Shown here: positions 24,308 to 36,429 of the stretch, one piece after another
Numbering within the stretch: the first letter of the stretch is position 1
Layout: every line of letters starts with the position of its first letter
The notes under the pieces: generated by a model
What the model was told of the DNA's origin: nothing
Database searches by the model: none
Seen by the model: the letters and a program-made list of their open reading frames with translations, nothing else
Assembly (NCBI GenBank): GCA_020002185.1
Contig: CM034543.1
Location: forward strand, 25,068,702 to 25,132,701
Direction: 5' to 3'
DNA length: 64,000 nt
Source of the DNA: Paraescarpia echinospica
Lineage: Eukaryota; Annelida; Polychaeta; Sabellida; Siboglinidae
Program-made: the position numbers and the translations under genes

Positions 24308-24381
24308 GGTATATATATATGTATATATATATATATATATATATAATTATATACATATATATGTATATATATATATATACT
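24308..24381. repeat. (TA)n microsatellite, self-complementary
   Basis: AT dinucleotides around a central TAATTA. Confidence 0.95.
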
Positions 24382-25387
24382 TTATAGCGTTACGCTGTCC
24401 TGCTTAATACGTTTCCCGCGACTCAACTCTGAGAAGCACACTTGCTTGGGGAGTCTCATGTCAGACGTGTGCAGTACATGGCCAATCCATCTCAATTGCT
24501 GTTCCATGACAATTGCTTCAACGCTTGACACGTGAGCCTCATCTAGGACACTGCTGTTTGTTCTTCTGTTTCGTTAAATTATTCGTAATATATTTCGTAA
24601 GCACTGTTGGTGATATTGCTCTAAGACAGGCTCTTAGTCAAAGAACTGTTGGGACGTTTTTGGAACGCGTTTTTAGACAACTGCAGCGAGTTTTTCTTTT
24701 TCGAACAACGGATCATTTAGTCTTTCGGTAACGGGATTTTTTTCTCCACCATGATATTGTTTTAGACCATAACATGATTTTATATTCAAAGTCCAGACAG
24801 TGTTAGGTTGTCATAAAACGGGCCTTGTACTAACTGAGACAGAGAGTGCAGGAGCTTAGTTTGAAATACGATTATTTTGTGAGCCTCGGGGGGGGGTGTA
24901 GTTGGATGTTTCTGGAGAGCACTTGGAGGAATGCAGTTGGAAGTTTTCGGAGAGCCTCAGGCCCCAGAACATTGACCATATTCAGATAACAATGACCAAT
25001 GCATGTGTATCGGGTTTTTTATGAGCATAACGGGTAAATACAAAATGAGAACGGGTAAATAGAAAATGTCCCAATCCTGGATAAGTGCCTGCTCGAATAC
25101 CTTTAGTTGTCACGTGTATCGTGTCCACATATCAGTTACGTAACAAAGAGCGGGTTGTACACCAGTCATGTATACAATTAATTTTGTGTCTGCTCTGATG
25201 TTTCACCGCCCGAAGCAACTCCACACGCTACAATAATCTGAGCAATTGTTGCGTTGTTACGTAACGATGTGAAGCTCAACTACTGTAGCGGACTGATTCA
25301 GGTCGGGATATCTAGGGGCGTTATGTACGTTACATCTTCTTCTATGTGAAACATATCGAATTTCAAGAACATTTATTATGTACACAC
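24382..25387. other. No gene seen
   Basis: Only short ORFs; a G run near 24889. Confidence 0.4.
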
Positions 25388-25520
25388 AAGCGCACAATCA
25401 CACGTACGCGTACGCATACGCACCCGAACGCACACAAGCGCGCACGTCACATGCACCTACTCTCACACGTGCGCGCGGATACACGCGCAAGTACACATTC
25501 ATTCACGCACACACAACCAC
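25388..25520. repeat. Imperfect CA/CG-rich microsatellite
   Basis: ACACACAAGCGCACAC-type runs, degenerate. Confidence 0.7.
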
Positions 25521-25782
25521 TCCCGTGCTATTAAATATGCAGAATTTCTGGTAGCATTTGGTAGCATTTTACAATCATAAAAATATTACTTCAAATAATG
25601 TTATTGTTTTCTAATATCATTGTCATAATTCGCACGTGGCCGTTTTTCAATAATAATAACTTGTTCGTACCTTGGGCAGCTTTCCACATTGTCTTCATCT
25701 TGCACTACTAGAATAGCTCTGTGGCGCACGGTGCAAGGCACTTGCAACCACACACTACACGGTCGTCAACAGCGGCGCGTAC

Positions 25783-26040
25783 TTGACGAAGACTCCTTGC
25801 TCGGCGGTTGCGGTGGTGCTGTGGCCACGCCGTGCTATGCTGAAGCAGACTAGTCCAGCGTTGGTCGCAGAAGTCGGCCGTCTCTGCCGTTACAAATCAA
25901 TATTTGACAGCCTGGCGTCGGGTCTTGCGCTCGGGACATCCGTCGACAGTTTTCGCCAAGCAGCGATGCTGATGATCATCGGACTCTCAACTCGAGTGCT
26001 GGACAAGTTTGTTCACTCTACATTGCTCCAGTTCGCTTAG
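25783..26040 (+). CDS. Unassigned 85-codon ORF
   Basis: Begins MTKTPCSAVAVVLW and is more GC-rich than flanks. I recognise no domain. Its last bases overlap a SINE-like repeat, so it may be chance. No splice signals were convincing. Confidence 0.12.
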   Translation: MTKTPCSAVAVVLWPRRAMLKQTSPALVAEVGRLCRYKSIFDSLASGLALGTSVDSFRQAAMLMIIGLSTRVLDKFVHSTLLQFA

Positions 26041-26200
26041 CTGTATGAGTGAGTACCTGGCTATGGACAGTGGTGGATATTTTGTATACGATATGTCTTT
26101 ATGCATTAATGGTAGCGTGACTGGATGCTTCCTAGAGAAGTCGAGATGGTGTTCGATTGAACAGGTCTGTCAGGGAGTAAAGTGTAAAGCTCTGGACAAT
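26028..26200 (+). mobile_element. SINE-like dispersed repeat, copy 4
   Basis: Close reverse complement of 843-1018; shares AAGTCGAGATGGTGTTCGAT and TGAGTACCTGG with it. Confidence 0.55.
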
Positions 26201-27185
26201 GGCGCTATACAATAACTTACCTTTACGAAAATAACAGACTAAATGTCTACAAATGAAGTACAGCTTCACAGAAAAGATACGTTGTGTACATCTGTAACAT
26301 AATTATACTGTACGTTAATAGATTAACATCCCAGTTTGAGCAAACAATGGAGCAGTCATGTACACAATGGAACCTAGACATTGCGGTTACCCCCTGGACT
26401 GTGTCAAGATGACAAAAATAGCAACATGACCGTATTAGTGGGACTAATTTAGTACATGTTGCCATTACAGAAATTACGTGGGACTGTTCTAATTGATTGA
26501 AAAGTGGCTGTGCTACAAGTTGCCCATAAAACGAGGTACGACTGTATATATGTTAATAGTCGTCCCGATAGTGTCGATGTATCATAATCATGTCTTCAGA
26601 TTATAAATGGAAGTATGCTTGTGTGCTCAAACATTCTGCAAATAAAATAATATTTGCTTAGTACACAACAATAAATTCCAAACTGAACTCGACATTTCGA
26701 CTACCATCGGCGGCCTTCATCAGGAACTGTGTTTTCTCTGCTCGCCAGATGGCGTGTACTGTACTGTTTTATTATTATTATTTTTGTTTTATTCTTCCAA
26801 CTTGATGAAGATTTTCCCGAATACTACAAAATGAATAATCGGCAGTCCGATACAATATAAACCGAAAAAGGAGCAGTTCCCTCCGATTATGACTAGACGT
26901 TTGAAGAAAGACTTGACACTTGTTCCAATATTAAACTGAAGACACCGTATGGCGAACACATGAGCCTTGCCCCATGTGAATGTCGTAGCATGACTATTAA
27001 TTAACGTCTGTCAGATTTGGACGATATCAAGTATATAAGAACAAATAACATTGTGCTACACATCCCCACTGATATCATCTTCTACAGCGGAATGTAGAGT
27101 AGTTGCTAGTTGAACAGAAGAAACTGGTGATGATGATGACGAAGATGATAATAATAATGAATATTATAATTATTATAATAATAAT

Positions 27186-27536
27186 TAAAGGACTGTGTTT
27201 TATAATCACCGTACATTCACAAACATACTTGTAATACTCGGATACGCTTATTCTTATTCTCAGTATAATAACAATTATTATTACTATTACATTATTAAAT
27301 ACTAATAATAATAATAATTATTATTATAAGAATAATACATTCCGAAATATACTTATAATAATCGGCACACTTATTGTTATTCTTATTCTTATTCTGATAA
27401 TAATAAAATAATAATAATAGTAATAATAATAATAAATATTATTATTATAAGAATGAGAATAAGAATAAGAATAGGCGTATCCGAGTATTATAAGTATATT
27501 TCGGAATGTACGGTGATTGCAAAACCCACTTCTTCA
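27186..27536. mobile_element. Foldback / MITE-like element 1
   Basis: Arms at about 27186-27262 and 27458-27536 are reverse complements, each with ATCACCGTACATTC and TACTCGGATACGC. The core is (AAT/ATT)n. No transposase is present. Confidence 0.75.
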
Positions 27537-27589
27537 CATTCTTAACTAGTCCAAACGCACTTCTTCACATTCTTAACTATGTATTAACT

Positions 27590-27785
27590 ATAAGAATAAT
27601 ACATTCCCAAATATACTTATAACACTCGCATACGCTTATTCTTATTCTCATTCTGATAATAATTATAATAATAATTATTATTATTGTAATAATAATAATA
27701 ATACTAAGCGTAGTCGAGTATTTATAAGTATATTTGGGAATGTATGGTGATTGTAAAACGTACTCGTTCACACGATTCTTAACTA
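27590..27785. mobile_element. Foldback / MITE-like element 2
   Basis: Shorter version with arms carrying CATTCCCAAATATACTTATA and its complement around an AAT core. Confidence 0.65.
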
Positions 27786-28104
27786 GTCCATTTGTTTGGA
27801 ATTTATTACGGTCTCTAGTACACAGAACATGGCTAATGCATACTGCGTACCACCAGAGACCCGGAGCGGTGCTGACACGCCATGATATATGCTTCCCTAA
27901 TGAGCCACTGTTTGTGTAGCTGTCAAAGAGCGAGACGCATTACTTGACTGAAGGCTGATGTCGTCGCTGATCGATACAGCTGTAATCTTCCCATCGTAAG
28001 TAGAACACTCGTAAGAATGGGTACTCACAGTTCTTCGTACTAGGAACAACTGTTCTATATTTCAGCAAGTAAATTGCTTCCGGATTCAGTTAGATTCATT
28101 CGTA

Positions 28105-28800
28105 AAATTCGCAGGAGAATAAATGCAGGGGCGAACGCTTGGAGGGAAGTGGGAGGTGTTATGGGAGACAGACGCATATCGCGTAAGCTCAAATGAAAAG
28201 TACGCTGCTGACGTATGACCTCGGCATACCTGCATGGCCTGGAGACGACGGCAATGGCAGAAAGACAACAGGTGAGGATACAGGTTTGCAAAAACCAACT
28301 GGGTCCGAAGAATTGTGGGAGTGAAAAGACGTGATAAGCGAAGAATGGAGGAGCTGAGAGAAGAGGTTGGGGTGAAAGAATGGAGGAGCTGAGAGAGGAG
28401 GTTGGGGTGAAAGAATGGAGGAGCTGAGAGAGGAGGTTGGGGTGAAAGAATGGAGGAGCTGAGAGAGGAGGTTGGGGTATAAGAAAGAAGTTGGTGAGTA
28501 GCCGTTAAAAAAAGGGCTGGACATGTGGAGAGAATGGGGGTAGAACGGTTGGCAAAGTAAGCATATACCCAGAGAGTGGAGGGGAAATGAGGAGAGGACA
28601 ACTTAGATTGGGATGGGAGGACTGTATAAAGAGGTACTTGGAAGGATTGGACGAGGAGTGGAGAACGAGAGCGAAGGATCGAGGGAAATGGAGACGGCTG
28701 GCAGAGAGAGCAGTGCAAGATCAGTAACGAAAAAGAAAAAATATAGCAGAAATCGATGATTGGAATCTGAACCAGTCTCACCTCTGACAGACAGGGAAAG
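28105..28800 (+). pseudogene. LINE family A C-terminal copy
   Basis: Reads AGANAWREVGGVMGDRRI, then a broken C-terminus with KRRDKRRMEELREEVG, AGHVERMG and TRAKDRGKWRRLAERAVQD, then a tail ending AGACAGGGAAAGAGGAGG. These are the conserved C-terminal segments of a LINE ORF2. A 35-bp unit is repeated four times at 28344-28483, shifting the frame. Confidence 0.8.
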
Positions 28801-29039
28801 AGGAGGAGAACAACAACATTGTGATTAAGAATTACCGTTACCTGTCTGAATCCAGTGTTGGCTTAATGGAGCTTCAACACATTTCGATGCTAATTCTTGC
28901 GGTGTCTTCATTAGCGTTGTAAATGTCGGGTTCAGTAGTCACGTGATGTTATTGGTAACCGTCACATAACAGCAGTTCTAGGAATATCGCGGGAAGATTG
29001 TAGATTATAGCCTCTCGAATCTCAGTTACTTCACTGATC

Positions 29040-29130
29040 TTTTTTCGCCATCTTGTACTTGCCAAGTAGCCTGCCCATCTCATCCCGGTTCATACTAGTC
29101 TTCCTGTTGAGGAACCGGATGGGATCTTCA
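29040..29130 (-). pseudogene. Short LINE C-terminal fragment
   Basis: Minus strand reads FSTGRLV then TGMRWAGYLA, similar to the segment at 33060-33135. Confidence 0.4.
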
Positions 29131-29775
29131 TAGCAAAGTGACTGTGCTACAGAATTGCCCATAAAATGACTGTATATCTGTTAATAGTCGTCCCGATATC
29201 GTCGATGTATCATAATCATGTTTCTAGATTATAAATGGAAATACGCTTGTGTGCTCAAACATTTTGCAAATAAAATAATATTTTTCTTAGTACACAACTA
29301 TAAATTCGAAACTCACATCGACATTTCGACTACAATCGGCGGCCTTCATCAGGAACTGTGTTTTCTCTTCTCGCCAGATGGCGAGTACTAAAAATGTTTT
29401 TTATTATTCTTTTTTATTATACTACAAAATTAATAGTCCGAAACAAAAAACTGAAAAGGAGCAGTTCCCTGCGATTATGACCAGACGTTGGAAAAAAGAC
29501 TTCACACTTGTCCCAGTATCAAACTGAAGACACCGTATGGCAAACACATGAGCCTAGCCCCATGGGAATGTCGTAGCACTACTACTAATTTAACGCCTGT
29601 CAGATTTGGACAATATCAAGGATATCTGAACAAATGACATCGTGCTAACCGATAACGTCTTCTACAGCGGAATGTAGAGTAGAGGCAGGCTGAACAGAGG
29701 AAACTGGTGATGATGACGATGATGATATTGACGACGATGATGGTGATTTTAATAATACAAATTATAATAATAATT

Positions 29776-30065
29776 AAAGGAGTGTGTTTTACAATCACCG
29801 TACATTCCCAAATATACTTATAAAAGTCGGATACGCTTATTCTTATTCTCATAATAATAATAATACATATTAGTATTTATTATTAAATAATAATTATTAT
29901 TATAAGAATAACATATTCCCAAATATACTTATAACACTCGGATACGCTTATTCTTATTCTGATAATAATAATAATTATTATTATAAGAATGAGAATAAGA
30001 ATAAGTGTATCCGGGTATTTATAAGTATATTTGGGAATGTACGGTGATTGTAAAACGCACTCGTT
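29776..30065. mobile_element. Foldback / MITE-like element 3
   Basis: Arms at about 29776-29852 and 29985-30065 are reverse complements (TTTTACAATCACCGTACATT in the left arm), with an ATT-rich core. Corresponds to elements 1 and 2 in unit A. Confidence 0.75.
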
Positions 30066-30359
30066 CACACGATTCTTAACTAGTCCATGTGTGTGGAATT
30101 TTATTACTGCCTCTAGTACACAAAAAAGTGGCTAATGCATACTGCATACCACCAGAGACCCGGAGCGGTGCTGACACGCCACGATCTATGCTTCCTTACA
30201 GAGCCAGGGTTTGTGTAGCTGTCAAATGACGAGACACATTGTTTGATTGAAGACTTAGCTGATATTGTCACTGATCGATACGGCTGTAGTCTTTCCATCG
30301 TAAGTAGAACATTCGTTAGAAGGGAAACTTACCATAGATCATGCTGCTTGTTCTCACAT

Positions 30360-30790
30360 TGTTTCCCTGTCTGTCAGGGATGAGGCTGGCCTCGATACTA
30401 ATCGTCGATTTCTGCTTTTTCTTTTCGCTCAGTGATCGTACACAGGTTTCACCACCAGCCGTCTCCATTCCCCTCTATCTTTCCCTCTCGTTCTTCACTC
30501 CTCTCCCAATCCTCCCAAATATCTCATCGCAGTCTACTTTGTCCTGCCTCCCTTTCCCTTCCGCAATCCGGGCATCTGGTTTCTTTGCCAACCGTTCAAC
30601 TCCCTTCCTTTCCACAAGTCCTGCCCACTTTAGTGGACTCCACACCAGCTTCGTCCTAAACCTTTCTTTCACACCAACTTTCTCTCTCAGCTCCTCCATT
30701 CTTCGCTTATCACTTCTTTTTACTCCCGCAATCTGATGCAGCTGCTTTCGCAAAGCTGTACCCTCTCCTGTTGTTTTTCTGTCATTACCC
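30360..30790 (-). pseudogene. LINE family A C-terminal copy
   Basis: Minus strand reads KRSDKRRMEELREKVGVKE, then LKWAGLVERKGVERLAKK. Broken by stops. Same family as 28105-28800 but inverted relative to the duplication. Confidence 0.75.
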
Positions 30791-30841
30791 GATTCAGTTA
30801 GATTAATTTTAATTACGAAGTACCGTTACCTGTCTGAATCC

Positions 30842-30903
30842 CGTGTTGGCTCAACGGAGCTTTTGACACGTTTCGACACTAACTCTTGCGGTGTCTTCAT
30901 CAG
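30842..30903 (-). ncRNA. Hammerhead-ribozyme-like motif (probably degenerate)
   Basis: Minus strand reads CTGATGA, one extra A, GACAC, a loop, GTGTC, then GAAAC. GACAC and GTGTC form a 5-bp stem II, and CGTGT pairs with ACACG further on as a stem III. The extra A and a missing UH cleavage dinucleotide after stem III argue against activity. Related motifs are at 26690-26723, 28880-28914 and 29315-29352. Confidence 0.3.
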
Positions 30904-31094
30904 CGTGGTAAACGTCGCTCTCGGGTAGTCACGTGATGTTGGTGGTGATCGTCACATGACAACAGTTCTAGGAATAGCGCGGGAAGATTGTAAATTACAC
31001 CGAAGAAACATCAGTGAGGCAGCCATTCAGATTCGAGAGAAGGCTCGGCGATTACCAGATACATCGGCTACAATGTGTTCTTCTTCATTGTTCC

Positions 31095-32895
31095 CTGTAA
31101 AAGGTCAGGTGTAGTATTGTTGAACCACTCGTCCTGTTCTTCCTCCTTGTTCCCTGTACAGGGGTGAGGTCAGGTGTAGTATTGTTGAACCACTCGTCCT
31201 GTTCTTCCTCCTTGTTCCCTGTACAGGGGTGACGTCAGGTGTAGTATTGTTGAACCACTCGTCCTGTTCTTCCTCCTTGTTCCCTGTACAGAGGTGAGGT
31301 CAGGTGTAGTATTGTTGAACCACTCGTCCTGTTCTTCCTCCCTGTTCCATGTACAGAGGTGAGGTCAGGTGTAGTATTGTTGAACCACTCGTCCTTTTCT
31401 TCCTCCCTGTTCCATGTACAGAGGTGAGGTCAGGTGTAGTATTGTTGAACCACTCGTCCTTTTCTTCCTCCCTGTTCCCTGTACAGAGGTGAGGTCAGGT
31501 GTAGTATTGTTGAACCACTCGTCCTGTTCTTCCTCCCTATTCCCTGTACAGAGGTGAGGTCAGGTGTAGTATTGTTGAACCACTCGTCTTGTTCGTCCTC
31601 CCTGTTCCCTGTACAGAGGTGAGGTCAGGTGTAGTATTGTTGAACCACTCGTCCTGTTCTTCCTCCCTGTTCCATGTACAGAGGTGAGGGCAGGTGTAGT
31701 ATTGTTGAACCACTCGTCCTGTTCTTCCTCCCTGTTCCCTGTACAGGGGTGAGGTCAGGTGTAGTATTGTTGAACCACTCGTCCTGTTCGTTCTCTTGTT
31801 CCCTGTACAGATGTGAGGTCAGGTGTAGTAATGTTGAACCACTCGTCCTGTTCTTCCTCCTTGTTCCCTGTACAGAGGTGAGGTCAGGTGTAGTATTGTT
31901 GAACCACTCGTCCTGTTCTTCCTCCCTGTTCCCTGTACAGAGGTGAGGTCAGGTGTAGTATTGTTGAACCATTCGTCCTGTTTTTCCTCCTTGTTCCCGG
32001 TACAGAGGTGAGGTCAGGTGTAGTATTGTTGAACCACTCGTCTTGTTCGTCCTCCCTGTTCCCTGTACAGAGGTGAGGTCAGGTGTAGTATTGTTGAACC
32101 ACTCGTCTTGTTCGTCCTCCCTGTTCCCTGTACAGAGGTGAGGTCAGGTGTTGTATTGTTGAACCACTCGTCCTTTTCTTCCTCCCTGTTCCCTGTACAG
32201 AGGTGAGGTCAGGTGTAGTATTGTTGAACCACTCGTCCTGTTCGTTCTCTTGTTCCCTGTACAGATGTAAGGTCAGGTGTAGTATTGTTGAACCACTCGT
32301 CCTGTTCTTCCTCCCTGTTCCCTGTACAGAGGTGAGGTCAGGTGTAGTATTGTTGAACCACTCGTCTTGTTCGTCCTCCCTGTTCCCTGTACAGAGGTGA
32401 GGTCAGGTGTAGTATTGTTGAACCACTCGTCTTGTTCGTCCTCCCTGTTCCCTGTACAGAGGTGAGGTCAGGTGTTGTATTGTTGAACCACTCGTCCTGT
32501 TCTTCCTCCCTGTTCCCTGTACAGAGGTGAGGTCAGGTGTAGTATTGTTGAACCACTCGTCCTGTTCGTTCTCTTGTTCCCTGTACAGATGTGAGGTCAG
32601 GTGTAGTATTGTTGAACCACTCGTCCTGTTCTTCCTCCTTGTTCCCTGTACAGAGGTGAGGTCAGGTGTAGGATTGTTGAACCACTCGTCCTGTTCGTTC
32701 TCTTGTTCCCTGTACTGAGGTGAGGTCAGGTGTAGTATTGTTGAACCACTCGTCCTGTTCTTTCTCCTTGTTCCCTGTACAGGGATGAGGTCAGGTGTAG
32801 TATTGTTGAACCACCGTTCCTGTTCTTCCTCCTTCTTCCCTGTACAAGGGTGAGGTCAGGTGTAGTATTGTTGAACCACTCGTCCTGTTCTCGTC
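31095..32895. repeat. 65-bp minisatellite, about 27 copies, derived from a LINE 3' tail
   Basis: Plus-strand units contain GTGAGGTCAGGTGTAG, TATTGTTGAACCACTCG and TTCCCTGTACAG. The minus strand begins inside LINE coding sequence at 32880-33140 and repeats its end (DEWFNNTTPDLTPVQG). Confidence 0.95.
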
Positions 32896-33140
32896 ATAGC
32901 TTCCTGTCAGCAGTTTCCTCTCTCCATCTTTCATTCTCACTCGCTCGTCTTATGTCTCTCGTTTCACAGTCCTCCCAACTCGTTTGTGGCTTTCTCCTGC
33001 ATCCCTGGTGTTGATCAGCATCTGCCCTCTTTACTAGTTTGGCTGCATCCATCCTTGCCAAATGTTCATCTAGTCCGGCTTCTCTTCAGTCTTCCTGTTG
33101 AGAAACCGGATGAGATCTTCCAGCGATATTTATACAACAA
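32880..33140 (-). pseudogene. LINE C-terminal fragment feeding the 65-bp array
   Basis: Minus strand reads RKPQTSWEDCETRDIRRA, then NERWREETADRKL, stop, then EQDEWFNNTTPDLTP. W.DC...D and W..ETADR are standard LINE C-terminal residues. Confidence 0.65.
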
Positions 33141-35625
33141 CGCCAATGAGGGCAGCTTAAATGTGTCGAAAGCTCCGTTCAGTCAGTGCATCCTTACAAA
33201 AACTGTAAGAATATATTTATATAAACGCGAGGTACACCGATTGATGCCTGTGGAAGATTGTTGGAAATAGTCCACCAGAATAACCATTCGTTGCACGGGC
33301 ACTAAGCTCATGCGCAATATTCCAAGGAATTAATCTAATTTGTCTGTTACACCAACGTGGGCATGGGATGACTGCGTGCCCAAAAGAGATTTAGAATGAC
33401 TAAGCTAATTGAAGGACAAATGTCAGCTTAGTATAGAGTAGGCTGCAGCAACAAAGGTGACTGTCACAACATGCGACGTGAGAGCCAGCAGTCCGGTCAA
33501 GGAAGCATATCGGACACATGCCTATAACGGAGTGGACCAGCTAGTGGCCAATGATAATAACGAAGAAGCCACACAAATATCAACATATGTATTCGGTACA
33601 CTGACTCTACCCTGCCGTGCAAGCTACAGGACACAAAGTACTTTTATTGAAGGAACAGTGTAAATTAGATATCAGACAGTAATTAATAAATTTTCGTATA
33701 TGACTACAAATAAATGGAACAAGTTATTATCGCCTGAGTATGTAAATGGTGCCATCCTGACTGTTTTTAAACAACAAAATCAAAAACTACCTGAGAAGGA
33801 TGGTTGTTATATAAATGCACAAATATATATTGTGTATACTGTGTGGCAATTGTGTCAAATCGGTTAGATCGTGTACAATTTATTTTTAATGTATAGCGTC
33901 TCGCCGTCCCAACAACACTCAAAGTGAACAGGAAGACAAAACTAGAAAACATCAAGATAAACCCGAAATACGATGGACATTCCAGCCGCACGGTGGTAAC
34001 CTACTAGAGCGTCTGACCATCCATATTCTTGCAAGACGGAGTTGGGTTGATGGTCACCATAAACGCAATAACATCATATAATAGCTGCAGTAAGCCCGAA
34101 GTACATATAACACAACAGCAGGCACGGGTCGTATATGAATTAAAATACACGTTCTAGACCGACGTACAAAAAACAGCGGTGATGGTGAACCAGCGGTCAT
34201 TCCTGACCAAACGTTCAATAGTGGTTAGTGATGCTATCTATAGAAATAGAGAGGAAACGATAGACATACAGAGGCTAGTGCAAATGCATAGCCTGATAAT
34301 AAAACAGAGACACAGATAAAGGATAGAGTATTTTACGATGCAGACAGCAAGGTACTCCAGGTCCGCAAGAGGCGCAGCGGAGATTTAACGAGAAGATGTT
34401 CGCGACATACAATTTATGAGTTATCTACATAAAATGTCATGTCACGTTTCAGTTTTGCATAACATTTATTTCTGATTATGTCACACACAATGGGAAACAT
34501 ATCGTAATGCTGATAAAGCCAGTTCGTCTGATTGCTGAATTGATTGTACTTCGGCCCATTTGCTTTCTTCGCCTGTCTTGAATATGAGAACCAGGTGACA
34601 TAAAAGAACACAAATTATTCTAGGAACTTGCGGTTAGGCCAATAGCCACGCATACCTCGGGCGTTTTAAACCTGGGTAGGCAGTATACCTTAAATCATAG
34701 AAAGAACAGTGTCAATAAATGAGGAACAAAAAAGGTTTAACACCATGACAGTAGTCACTCAGTACATATGCCGTGTCCCGTTGTAACGTCACTGCCTGCA
34801 GTAAGGTAGCTTGGTTATTGTTTATTTGTGTTTCGCGCCGTGTAATGAGACCCTTCTGGTCAGTGAACGACGCTAATGGATAGGGCAATTAGATGGACGT
34901 TTGACTCCCTCACAGAAGTGAGCTCAATTGCTGACCTCGCGTTAGTTGCTTGGTCAGTCCAATCAACAACAAGCTTCTAAGAGTACAATCAAGTGCCATA
35001 TTCGTTATCACGTGTCAGCGGCGTTTAGCTTGAGAGACACGTTGAAAGGCCCAATCAGTGCAGTGTACATTATAATTAACGTGTATAAAGTCTTCGTGCA
35101 GTACCAACCGATGAATACTAGTTTCATCGGATTGTATTTTTCTGCTATAACTTTGGCAATTTGGTGTACAACGTAGTAAAAGCAATGATTAATACAGAGG
35201 AGATTCCTGTGCTTCTGCACAACGCACATCATTCATCTGTTGTTCTTCATTTGGTCGTTCTTCAGCGTTGTCCAAACATGGTCGTTCTTTATTTGCCAGA
35301 ACTACCGTCACCATCATTCCAGATGTCTTTATTGGTGATCTGGAGCCATACAACCGGCGCCTCTTCGTGATGATGTCTATCAGTGTTTATTTGTTACAAA
35401 CATGAGTTGATGGAGATGCTAACGACAGGGAAGGTAATTTAACACGACCGCAAGTGAAGGTCATTAGGCTAATGCGTACAAGAAGCGTATTATCAGGGGT
35501 GAATGTGGTATCGTTATACTCTGTCACCAGACAATATATCGGTCAAAACGACCTTGATGACGTTAGTATGACGGGAGTTATCGGACTGGTTGGTTCAAAT
35601 GATTCTGTGTTTACCTGTGATGATC
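33141..35625. other. No gene seen
   Basis: About 2.5 kb without recognisable coding or repeat structure. Confidence 0.4.
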
Positions 35626-35702
35626 AGTACGCACGCACGCACGCACACACGCACGCACGCACGCACACACACAAACACACACACACACACACACACACAC
35701 GA
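35626..35702. repeat. (ACGC/CA)n microsatellite
   Basis: ACGC units followed by CA dinucleotides. Confidence 0.95.
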
Positions 35703-36429
35703 CTGTAAGCGACATTATTGTGTTACACGTAACAGTTACTACAAGCTTACACCAACCAATGGCGGCGCAAAAAACAAACAACAGAAATTACACCATAATA
35801 TTACAATATGTTTATCTGTTAAAATCGTGTCCACAGTGACACCCTGTGAAGTAGTGTAATTCACCACTCGGTTACTCCGATTGAGAAACACTCTCCATAA
35901 AAGCATAAAATATCAAAAACAAGTATGCATATTACTCTAAATAAATATCGTTGTGTTTTCTGCATGAAACCGCCAACTGCTAGGTCAGAGGCCAATGGTG
36001 AAAAAAAAAACGCATGGATTTAAAAAGCGGAAATAAACCTCGGTGCCTCGGAGGAGGTACTGTTATAATGCTCAAACGTTAGCGTATGAATATGTGGTTG
36101 AAACGTTATATAACATTGATTAGCTGCTTAACATTACACTATTGTTTAACTGATATGGCGTACGGTACTTTCTACACGCAATGACACTTTACTCGACCAA
36201 TCATCGACTTTATACCTCTAATTTTCATGAATACTCCATTTTTGTGTATCCGCGGTTCCTATTTGCGACGTTGGACGCTGGGTAGCGAGTTGTATACCGC
36301 TTATAAAGATGCGGTGCAACGTCACAAACAAAGGACGGCATCGTAAAACCAGATCTGCGTACAATCAGTAACGAATACACCCAGAGTTGTACTGCAGCTC
36401 CAGGCTCTTGACTTACATGATGTTAATGA

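Larger units (their letters stand above)
26503..29010. repeat. Segmental duplication, unit A
   Basis: Matches unit B (29139-30997) in several ordered blocks: GTTAATAGTCGTCCCGAT, TCGGCGGCCTTCATCAGGAA, ACCAGAGACCCGGAGCGG, CATCGTAAGTAGAACA and TCACGTGATGTT. It contains foldback elements and a plus-strand LINE. Confidence 0.85.
29139..30997. repeat. Segmental duplication, unit B
   Basis: Direct partner of unit A with about 85-90% identity in shared blocks by eye. The internal LINE is in the opposite orientation. Confidence 0.85.

Noticed and set aside
28086..28781. 231-codon minus-strand ORF (and similar ones at 45838-46284 and 44639-44883)
   Set aside because: Antisense of family A LINE C-terminal sequence; the plus strand carries the recognisable protein motifs.
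31674..32718. Repeated plus-strand ORFs reading VLLNHSSCS
   Set aside because: Antisense of the LINE-tail minisatellite.
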